Made by a program: the position numbers and the translations under genes. From NCBI GenBank assembly GCA_937877545.1, contig CALFJE010000044.1, positions 1 through 14,087 on the forward strand: 14,087 nt of DNA, in the 5' to 3' direction. Source of the stretch: an uncultured Selenomonadales bacterium (lineage in GTDB: Bacteria; Bacillota; Negativicutes; Selenomonadales; Selenomonadaceae). Under the pieces are notes generated by a model that saw only the letters and a list, made by a program, of their open reading frames with translations, did not search any database and was not told the DNA's origin. This document shows positions 6,940 through 14,087 of the stretch, in pieces (position 1 is the stretch's first letter; each line of letters begins with the position of its first letter).

Positions 6940-9303
6940 CTATAAATCTTCGGGCAACGTTATATCCATGCGCCGCTCCAAACCGTCCGTCAACTCCATC
7001 ATGCCCAATACGGCGCAGCGGTCGCGATTTTCGGCAAGCTTCTTGCGGTCAATCTTATCGTCGGGGATTTGCGCCTTCAAATACGCGTAATAATCCTCGA
7101 ATGTTTCAAAGTCCTCTTGACGTTTCCAATCCTCGTGTTCCTGCGCCTCCTCCACGCGATAGCCGACCTCCTCGGCTTTGTCGTGCTCCTCGATTATCCC
7201 CAACTTCCTGGCAAGATATTCAATCGCCTTTATCGTGAAATGAATAATCACGCGCTCAAGAACCGGGTCCAAAATCGAACCGAGCGGCAACGTTGTAACC
7301 GGCTCGATAAAATTCGCCGCCTTAGTCGCCAAACTCCCGACAAGACCAATCGCACTGACGCTCATTGAAATTTGGTCGTCGGCGATAATTTTATCAAGCA
7401 CGCCGCGCAGAGTATTTTCACGGTCGTCGTTCGCCTCCGAATAGGCATTGGCATAAATGTAGGCAGTGACCAAATCCGCGCCGAATTTTTTAGCCGCCCG
7501 CCGAATTTCGGAAGGCTCCACTTCCTTGCGCTCCGACGAAACTTTTTCCGCCACTTGCAATTGAATCGCCTTAGTCCACTCTTGCGAAAACATAATCGCC
7601 CGACCCGGCGACAGATTCGACAGGAAAGATTTTTGCTCGTCGCTGAGTGCCATTGTGTTGCCGACCGCGTCTTTGTCGTCCTGCGCGAACAACTTATGAA
7701 TTATTTTCGTGTTGGTATACTTCAAGTATCGGTAAAAACTTCGACGCACTGTTTCTTGTTAAGATTGTCGCCGGGCACGTAGCGGCTCAAAAGTCGATGC
7801 GCCTCCTCGACATAAGTTCCAAAAAATTTATCGAACGCGCCGTGTTAAACATTTGCCCCTTCGCACCGACCATTAAGCCTTCAAGCCGCGCATTTATCAA
7901 CCGAGATAATCATTTTTCAAGCGTTCGTCGAAGCCCTGTTCCTGCTTAATTTCCTTTGTCACCTTAATGAAGTCGGAAAGCGTCGGGAAAGCATAAACGC
8001 CGTCGGCAAAAGGGTTGCCGCCTCCAAAATTTGCGGAATTGCCGCCTCCATTGCGAACGAAGCCTCAAACGTCGCCTTTAGCATATCTGCGCGGGCTGAA
8101 ATTTTTTCGTTTTGGAAAAGTTCAAACGGATTGAGGAAGAACGGCGCAACGTCGGGCAGTCCGGGCGTAAATGCCTCGCTCCACCCCGCTAATATGTTTT
8201 GACACGTCGTAGTTTTGCAGCTGCCCGTCACGCCCGATATAAACGCGTGCTTGTCGAAGTCGCACTTATCAAGGCGGACGGCGATATTTTTCTTGACCTC
8301 GCCGTTCTGCACCAAATGCCCCAGCTCAAGCGCGTACTCGTTGGGCACGGGCTCCACGTTCAAGCCGAATTCAACCTCCTCGCGCAGTCGCAACCCGATA
8401 ACTTCCTTTTGCGGAAGCCCCGCCAATAAGACAAATCTCGCCGCTCGTGACGCGATAAGCCCGCCGCATAAAAATTCGCCTCGGAGCCGCGCAGGGCACA
8501 GGGGATTTGCAAAATCTTCAGCGCGTGAACGCAATCGCCGTCGTCGGTGTCGTCAGTCAAATCATTAAAAAACAACGCCGCCTTATTGCCCGCCGTGCCC
8601 GTGATCCAAACGGGGCATCAAAACCTTATCGATATAATTCAGCCAATCGACCGCAGCTTTGGATTCGGTCTCAATCTGCGCGTTGACGGAATAAGTCTCG
8701 CTCTCGGTGACCGAACTCGCCCGCGTCAAGTAATTGCTGTTGCCGCTGCCTCTGCCGGCGGATTCGGTGTGCTGAACGGAATCGCCCGCCTGTTTGGCGT
8801 AGGAAAAATGCTCGTCGGTGGCGGCGGCGGTGTAAGGCGTGGCTATAACCGCGAAGCCGAACTTGTCGCCCTGCATTACGTCAATCAAGCGGTCGGCTCC
8901 CTGAAAGTTTTCGTTTTTCTCATCGACGCTCGGCACGCCTCCAACAGCCCGAAGCTCGCCGCATTCTGCAACTTGTCGAGGATAAGTCTGCGTTCGTCGC
9001 GCTTGACCTCAACAATCTTGGAGCCGCGAAAGTTGCTCTTCATGATTGGCGTAAGAAATCCTGCTCCAAATCGTGGACGCTGAACGGCATTTTGTGATTC
9101 GGATAGGATTTGTCACGAGCCGCCCCAAAATAAAATTTGACGCCCGCCGCGTCGCCCGGTATCAGATAAATGAAACTTATGCCCTCCATTCCGCGCAGAG
9201 TCCCCAAAATATTTTCCAAACAGCGATTCGCCCTATTGTTTAAGTAGCTCAAGACCTCGCGCCCGCGCTCCAATTTCGCCTCAAAATTCGATTTCGTGTT
9301 CAT
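6940..9303 (-). pseudogene. HerA/FtsK-like (DUF87-type) P-loop ATPase, broken in at least nine pieces
   Basis: Reading successive minus-strand frames rebuilds one protein. MNTKSNFEAKLERG starts at 9303. Then come VEVKRDERRLILDKL, VDEKNENFQGADRLIDVMQG, a Ser/Thr-rich linker (TRASSVTESETYS, near 8700), AVDWLNYIDKVLMPRLD, AGLPQKEVIGLRLREEVEFG, the Walker A region GVTGSCKTTT (about 8208-8237) and PFFLNPFELF. The rest reads NPFADGVYAFPTLSDF, QGFDERLKNDYLG, INARLEGLMVGAKGQ, VEEAHRLLSRYVPGDN and finally TNTKIIHKL...VGNTMALSDEQKSFLSNL...GRAIMF, with a 150-residue tail ending at 6940. The order and motifs match HerA-like ATPases, which are hexameric DNA translocases or partners in defence complexes. 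Three breaks look like one-base losses (9056-9058, 8948-8950, about 7898). The others coincide with missing segments, including the strand before the Walker B EEAH. The Walker A glycine is replaced by Cys. Certainly not functional as encoded. Confidence 0.85.
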
Positions 9304-9315
9304 GCCGCGAACTTC

Positions 9316-10918
9316 TTACAAAGCTTGACGGTAAATCTTCCCGTGAAATTCGCCCTGAAAATCTTCCCTGCGTCCGACCGCGTACTCAATCTCGCTCGGC
9401 GAAACTTTTTTGATATAGACGCCGTAATGGTCGTCGTCGTCAAGCAGGCAGTGAATCATTGAAACCTGCGCGGCTGACATGGTGCCTTGCAAGGCGCGGG
9501 GTGCATTGGTGTAGTAAAGTTCAAACTCGGGCTCGTCGGCAACGGTAAAGTAAGTCCATTCGCCGTATCCCACGCGCCGCCCGATTCGCACGGTAAAAGT
9601 ATTGCCGTCGTCGCCCTCGTCGCCCAAAAAGTACGGGAAAATCATTTCGTCGTTGGCGTCGACATTGCCGTTGATAATCTTAACGTCCTTGCCGCCGCGC
9701 CGACACCTCAGCAAGCCGAACGCAACGCCCGTTTTGCCCGTGCGCTGTTTATCCAAGACCATCGCAACTTGTTCCTGCTGTTCGAGCTTATCCTCGACTT
9801 ATTTTCCGCACGAACGGCGAACGACACGAATTGCCCGCCAAAAATATATGTATCGGATAAACTTCCCGACCTTTAAACGCGCTGTATAACGATTGGAAAA
9901 AGTTCACGACGCCCTCGCGGATTCGCGCCTCTATCAGAGCGTTCAGCCGCTCAAGCGATATTTCCAACTCCACAGAAACTTTGCCGCCGCCGCCCTCTTT
10001 ATCCTTGACTTGCGAAAACAAAATCACTTTCTGCGCGTCCGCCGTCAAATTTTCGCGCTCGCCGCTGTTCTCCCATATCGGACGCAATTTCTTAGCCAAA
10101 ATCCGATTGTTCATGTGCGAAGAGGCATCCTTTGTGCGACTGACCAAACTTTCCGCGCCCGCGAAAGTTTCACAGCCCGCCGGCAATGCAAACGGGATTC
10201 TTTTCTCGCGCATTTTGCCGAAATTTGCCTTGTAAACCTCGCAGGCAAGCAACTCCAAAATATTTTCGCCGCCCGGCAACGCGTTGCCGTTAAAGCCGAA
10301 TTGCTCAATGATAAAGTTGCTCTTGCGCCGATTCTCCGGGACGTACTATCGCATAAGCAGCCGGCTCGCTCGCGCCCAAATACACGCGGAAACGTTTCAT
10401 CATCTCCGTATCGCGCAAAAGCGTCGGCGGCAACGATTTGCGCAAACCGTTCTCGAAACTCTTGCGGATAATCTTCTGTATCGCGCCGCTCAAATCCTTA
10501 AGTATCGGATAACTTTGCTCGCCCTTAGCCCAATGCTTAAGCTCGTTGAAAACCGAACTGTCGACGACCTCGCCGAAAATCGCGTCCGCCGCCTTATGCG
10601 ATACCGTTACTTGATTCCATTCCGTAAACGGTCGCCCGCCCCGCGCTCGATACGCCTTGAGGAAATTTTGAAAGTCGCGCAGTTCAATCCCCGTCGGATT
10701 TTCAAAGTCGCGCATCGTGGGGATTTTTGTATAGTCGCCCTGCCCGATTCGGAGCATTCGCGCTTCGCCGTCTCGACAGACTACTATCGTGCTCTTGGTT
10801 CCGAAGTCTAGAGCGTTTTCTTTATGTCGAAGTCGTAATCGAAAACGGTCTCCTTGAATTGCCAGCCGAGCACGTCCGTTTTAAATCGGTCGCTGTCGAA
10901 TTTTATCTTGCTTAGCGT
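9316..10918 (-). pseudogene. Hsp70/actin-fold ATPase, broken
   Basis: Four pieces in changing frames rebuild one protein. The N-terminal segment (10918-10811) reads LSKIKFDSDRFKTDVLGWQF. Next (10811-10305) comes LDFGTKSTIVVCRDGEA, the phosphate-1 loop of the Hsp70/actin/hexokinase fold, then RPFTEWNQVTVSHKAADAIF and FRVYLGASEPAAYAI. The third (about 10340-9793) has FIIEQFGFNGNALPGGENIL, IPFALPAGCETFAGAESLV, LERLNALIEARIREGV and the adenosine-type motif FLAGNSCRSPFV. The last (to 9316) reads TGKTGVAFGLLRCR, YGEWTYF, ELYYTNAPRAL and VSPSEIEYAV. The phosphate-2 segment expected after AAYAI (a DFGGGTTD-like motif) is absent. At the expected start there is ACG, not ATG. The downstream ATPase starts 12 nt after its stop, so the two were one operon. 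Family call by motif order; function unknown; inactive as encoded. Confidence 0.78.
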
Positions 10919-11358
10919 TTAAGCCTTCGGGAATTACGCCGTTAGCTATCCAAGCAAGCAACGCTTCAGGATAATTTATTGCGCCGCATTTTCTCCGCAC
11001 AATCTGTGAATCGGAATAATAACACAAACTCCAATGTCACAATACCATCCCCAATTCCCATTTGTCCAAAAAAGACATGATTTTCTGGTCGATAATTTTT
11101 GTCTTGCGCCGATTGAATTTGACGCTCCAAATCCTCCACGCGCCGATTAGCCTCTGCCAAAAGACGCTCGGACTTCGAGGCCCGCTCGCGGTTGGAATAT
11201 CTATCGGCTTCCAATGTCGCCTGCAAACGTCGATTAGCCGCCGCAAGCTCGGCAAGTTCCGCGTTATCCGACGATTCCGCGCCTTTTAATATCACCAAAA
11301 TTGCCACCCGAACGTCCGAATCCTCCGGCAAGCTCAGCAATTTCTGTTTATCGTCCAT
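10881..11358 (-). pseudogene. Coiled-coil protein, first gene of the degraded operon, frameshifted
   Basis: The ATG at 11358 has GGAGG 8 nt upstream and begins MDDKQKLLSLPEDSDVRVAI. It is followed by a long charged coiled coil (ELAELAAANRRLQATLEADR, ASKSERLLAEANRRVEDLER). The frame is lost at a run of five A (plus 11096-11100). Adding one A restores KIIDQKIMSFLDKWELGMVL. That frame then meets TGA (11039-11037) and continues as LCYYSDSQIVRRKCGA and YPEALLAWIANGVIPEG to a TAA at 10881. The two damaged points make it nonfunctional beyond the coiled coil. If translated as is, the original frame yields a coiled coil with an unrelated tail ending at 10966. The ORF's apparent upstream extension to 11460 enters the divergent promoter region and is rejected. 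Family not recognised. Confidence 0.65.
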
Positions 11359-11398
11359 GAACTTCACCTCCGCGCAAATTCTTCGCCAATATGCCGCC

Positions 11399-11416
11399 AA
11401 TTTCTTTAAGAAAATT
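11399..11416. promoter_or_regulatory. AT-rich dyad between divergent genes
   Basis: TTTCTT and AAGAAA form an inverted repeat about a single T (11401-11413), extended by AATT-like flanks. It lies between the coiled-coil gene start (11358) and the clpB -35 box (11432). It could be an operator for either unit or chance in AT-rich DNA. Confidence 0.2.
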
Positions 11417-11431
11417 TTTAGTCTTGACGTA

Positions 11432-11460
11432 TTGACTTTTTGCCGTTTTGCGTTTATCAT
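11432..11460 (+). promoter_or_regulatory. Sigma-A-type promoter of clpB
   Basis: TTGACT (11432-11437), a 17-nt spacer and TATCAT (11455-11460) place a transcription start near 11467, about 35 nt before the clpB ATG. A second TTGAC (11424-11428) precedes the -35 box as a direct repeat of period 8. No CIRCE inverted repeat (HrcA) and no canonical CtsR box (period 10) is present in the leader. Confidence 0.75.
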
Positions 11461-11501
11461 TTGCGGCGTTGAAAGAATTCAGCAGATTAGGAGTGATAAT
11501 T

Positions 11502-14087
11502 ATGGCAGGAGAAAAATATACGAACAAGGCACAGCAAGCCATGCAAGCCGCGCAACAGCTGGCGGCAATGAAATATCATCAAGAATTCAACTCGTTGCAT
11601 TTGATGTTGGCACTGGCGAAGGAGCCGGAAGGGTTGCTCGCGACGATTTTCGCCGAATGCCAAACGGATTTGCCGATGCTCAAAGTCAAATTGGAGGCGG
11701 AGCTGAACAAAATCCCGCAAGTCAAAGGGCAGGAGCGGCTGTCAATGGGCGTCGACCTGGCGCGGGTTATCGGTAAGGCTCGCGAATACGCCGCCGCCAT
11801 GAAGGACGACTTCATCAGCACCGAACACTTACTGCTTGCGCTGGTCACCGACGGCAAAAAGGAGCTTCAAGACATTGCCAAGGAGTTCAAGCTTTCCAAA
11901 GACAAAATCGACGCCGCCATTAAAAATAATCGCAAGCAGAACGTTACCAGCGACAATCCCGAAGAAACTTATCAGAGCCTCGGCAAATTCGGGCGCGATT
12001 TAACGCAAATGGCTCGCGCCGGCAAGCTCGACCCCGTTATCGGGCGCGACGAGGAAATTCGCCGCACGATTGAAATTCTTAGCCGCCGCACCAAAAATAA
12101 TCCCGTGCTTATCGGCGAGCCGGGCGTCGGCAAGACCGCTATCGTTGAGGGCTTGGCGCGTCGAATCGTGGCGGGCGACGTTCCCGAATCGCTCAAGAAT
12201 AAGACGCTTTACGCTTTGGATATGGGTTCGCTTATCGCGGGCGCGAAATTCCGCGGCGAATTCGAGGAGCGTCTCAAAGCCGTCCTCAACGAAATTATCA
12301 AATCCGACGGGCAAATCCTCCTGTTTATCGACGAGGTGCACACGGTCGTTGGCGCGGGCAAGGCGGAAGGCGCAATGGACGCCGGCAATATCCTCAAGCC
12401 CATGTTGGCACGCGGCGAGCTTCGTTGCATAGGCGCGACCACGCTCAACGAATACCGCAAGTATATCGAAAAGGATACCGCGCTTGAACGCCGTTTCCAA
12501 CCCGTCATGGTCGGCGAGCCGGGCGTCGAGGATACGATAACCATCCTGCGCGGAATCAAGGAACGCTACGAAGTTCATCACGGCGTAAGGATTCGCGACG
12601 CGGCACTTGTCAGCGCGGCGACGCTTTCGGACCGCTACATATCCGACAGATTTTTGCCCGATAAAGCAATCGATTTGGTCGACGAGGCAGCGGCTAAGCT
12701 CCGCACCGAAATTGAATCCCTCCCCGCGCCGATTGACGAGACGCGCCGCAAAATCATGCAGTTGGAGATTGAGGAGCAGGCTCTTAAAAAGGAATCCGAC
12801 ACGGCGTCCAAAGACAAGCTCAAGTCAATCGCGGAGGAGATTGTTCAGCTTAAGGCTAAGGAAAAAACTTTGCGCGACAAGTGGGAGGCGGAAAAGCAAT
12901 CGATTTTGCGCGTGCGAGCGATTAAAAAGGAAATCGACGCGGTAAACAACGAGATTGAAGAGGCGCAACGCGCCTACAACCTGCAAAAGGCGTCGGAGCT
13001 TAAGTACGGCAAGCTTCCGCAACTTCAGAACACGCTTAAAAAGGTCGAGGAGGAAATCGCCGCGCAAAAGGATTCGCGTTTGCTCAAGGAGGAGGTCGGA
13101 GAGGAGGATATTGCCAAGGTCGTCAGCAGGTGGACGGGCATTCCGCTTGCCAAGATGTTAACCGGCGAACGCGAAAAACTCCTGCACTTGGAAGACACAT
13201 TGCACGAACGCGTTGTCGGGCAGGACGAGGCTGTTAAGGTCGTCAGCGAGGCTATCCTCCGCGCCCGCGCAGGCATCAAAGACCCGAATCGTCCTATCGG
13301 CTCGTTTATCTTCCTCGGTCCGACGGGCGTCGGCAAAACCGAATTGGCTAAGACCTTGGCGGAGGCTCTCTTCGACGATGAGCGCAGTATTATCCGCGTC
13401 GATATGTCGGAGTACATGGAAAAGCACACGGTCGCAAGGCTTATCGGTGCGCCTCCCGGCTACGTGGGCTATGACGAGGGCGGGCAACTTACTGAAGCTG
13501 TTCGCCGCAGACCCTACAGCGTGATTCTGCTTGACGAAATCGAAAAGGCTCACCGCGATATTTTCAACGTGTTGCTCCAAATCCTCGACGACGGGCGATT
13601 GACTGACGGCAAAGGGCGCGTCGTGAACTTCAAGAACACCGTCATCATCATGACCAGCAACCTCGGCTCGCAGGAGATTCTTCAACGCGCCAAAATTGGC
13701 TTCATCACCAACAAGGCGTTCGCCGAGGCGGAATCGATTATCAAGGATTTGCTTAAAAATTATTTCCGCCCCGAATTCCTCAACCGCATTGACGATATAG
13801 TTGTCTTCAAGTCGCTGGCTAAGGAGCAGGTGCAGGCGATAGCGGAGATTTTGCTCAAGAACTTAAGCGAACGTCTGCAGAAACAAATCAACGTCGCGCT
13901 CACGTGGACGGCGGCGGCGGTAGAGGCATTGTCGACGCAGGGTTTCGATGCCAACTTCGGCGCACGTCCGCTCAAACGCCTCTTAACCCACACGGTCGAG
14001 ACCGAACTCAGCAAGCAGATAATATCGGGCGCGGTCAAGGAGGGCGACACGGTAGAAATCGGCTTCGACGGCAAGCAATTCACCTTC
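11502..14087 (+). CDS. clpB: ATP-dependent disaggregase ClpB (3' end outside the window)
   Basis: Hexameric AAA+ chaperone that pulls polypeptides out of aggregates together with DnaK. The ATG has AGGAG 8 nt upstream; the frame stays open for 862 codons to the window edge. Family length is about 860 aa, so only the last few codons should be missing. Domains in order: Clp N domain (about 1-145), NBD1 with GEPGVGKT (205-212) and Walker B LLFIDEVHT (Asp277-Glu278), and a charged coiled-coil middle domain (about 405-520). Next is NBD2 with GPTGVGKT (606-613), DMSEYMEKH and VILLDEIEKAH (Asp678-Glu679). The C-terminal small domain has FRPEFLNRIDD and FGARPLKRLL. The middle domain distinguishes it from ClpA; the length and order distinguish it from ClpC. 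It is transcribed divergently from the degraded operon and appears intact. Confidence 0.97.
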   Translation, partial: MAGEKYTNKAQQAMQAAQQLAAMKYHQEFNSLHLMLALAKEPEGLLATIFAECQTDLPMLKVKLEAELNKIPQVKGQERLSMGVDLARVIGKAREYAAAMKDDFISTEHLLLALVTDGKKELQDIAKEFKLSKDKIDAAIKNNRKQNVTSDNPEETYQSLGKFGRDLTQMARAGKLDPVIGRDEEIRRTIEILSRRTKNNPVLIGEPGVGKTAIVEGLARRIVAGDVPESLKNKTLYALDMGSLIAGAKFRGEFEERLKAVLNEIIKSDGQILLFIDEVHTVVGAGKAEGAMDAGNILKPMLARGELRCIGATTLNEYRKYIEKDTALERRFQPVMVGEPGVEDTITILRGIKERYEVHHGVRIRDAALVSAATLSDRYISDRFLPDKAIDLVDEAAAKLRTEIESLPAPIDETRRKIMQLEIEEQALKKESDTASKDKLKSIAEEIVQLKAKEKTLRDKWEAEKQSILRVRAIKKEIDAVNNEIEEAQRAYNLQKASELKYGKLPQLQNTLKKVEEEIAAQKDSRLLKEEVGEEDIAKVVSRWTGIPLAKMLTGEREKLLHLEDTLHERVVGQDEAVKVVSEAILRARAGIKDPNRPIGSFIFLGPTGVGKTELAKTLAEALFDDERSIIRVDMSEYMEKHTVARLIGAPPGYVGYDEGGQLTEAVRRRPYSVILLDEIEKAHRDIFNVLLQILDDGRLTDGKGRVVNFKNTVIIMTSNLGSQEILQRAKIGFITNKAFAEAESIIKDLLKNYFRPEFLNRIDDIVVFKSLAKEQVQAIAEILLKNLSERLQKQINVALTWTAAAVEALSTQGFDANFGARPLKRLLTHTVETELSKQIISGAVKEGDTVEIGFDGKQFTF

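Noticed and set aside
8547..9083. 178-aa plus-strand ORF, and similar plus-strand ORFs at 7372-7782, 9487-9889, 9893-10471 and 10284-10811
   Set aside because: They are antisense to recognisable HerA-like and Hsp70-like pieces and have no family marks or ribosome binding sites of note.
11037..11039. TGA in the coiled-coil gene as a recoded (selenocysteine or Trp) codon
   Set aside because: The same gene has another frameshift and all neighbours in the operon are broken; no SECIS-like hairpin was apparent, so a disabling lesion is simpler.
6535..11358. Programmed frameshifting as explanation of the frame changes
   Set aside because: There are too many breaks, several with whole domain segments missing, and no consistent slippery site with a downstream structure.
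11424..11437. CtsR operator upstream of clpB
   Set aside because: The TTGAC repeats are 8 nt apart and lack the full heptamer; canonical CtsR sites have period 10.
11359..11460. Upstream extension of the coiled-coil ORF to 11460
   Set aside because: It runs into the clpB promoter; the ATG at 11358 has a well-placed GGAGG site.
11192..11776. 194-aa plus-strand ORF crossing the clpB start
   Set aside because: It overlaps the clpB N domain in another frame; clpB has a promoter, an AGGAG site and an open frame to the window edge.
12000..12581. 193-aa and other minus-strand ORFs inside clpB
   Set aside because: Antisense shadows of the conserved NBD1 and middle domains.

Overview
The window reads as a chromosomal segment of a Bacillota-like bacterium. 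The signs are strong GGAGG-type ribosome binding sites, GTG and TTG starts beside ATG, sigma-A-type promoters, short U-tract terminators, a short (174 aa) signal peptidase I and a dense tRNA array with CCA encoded in most genes. A Negativicutes-type organism is possible, but I cannot establish the lineage from sequence alone.

Layout. Positions 1-611 (+) hold seven tRNA genes: Phe (5' end outside the window), Thr, Gly and four Leu genes in a row (anticodons TAA, CAG, GAG, GAG), followed by a hairpin terminator. Directly fused to that terminator is a broken FkbM-type methyltransferase gene (648-1530, +). Then comes a leftward block of intact housekeeping genes: ilvE (own promoter and terminator), and the tightly overlapping operon lepB-eamA-pyrB-pyrC (transcribed 6430 to 2791, with a terminator after pyrC). 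Positions 6535-11358 (-) hold a wrecked multi-gene operon. At 11502 the divergent gene clpB starts and runs off the right edge.

The most unusual content is the wrecked operon. Reading frame by frame on the minus strand and joining conserved pieces, it resolves into a coiled-coil protein, then an Hsp70/actin-fold ATPase, then a HerA/FtsK-like (DUF87-type) P-loop ATPase with a Ser/Thr-rich linker, then a 46-aa helical ORF and a short acidic protein (these last two may be one broken gene). The first three and the last are each split among frames. Nearly all breaks look like deletions, from one base in homopolymers to an estimated tens of codons, whereas premature stops within conserved pieces are almost absent. 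The intact genes on both sides argue against plain sequencing error. In undamaged genomes this gene set would be a candidate for a little-described Hsp70-like plus HerA-like ATPase system; its function is not evident here.

There is no stretch over 300 bases without a gene or gene remnant. I saw no insertion sequence, CRISPR array, rRNA or attachment site.
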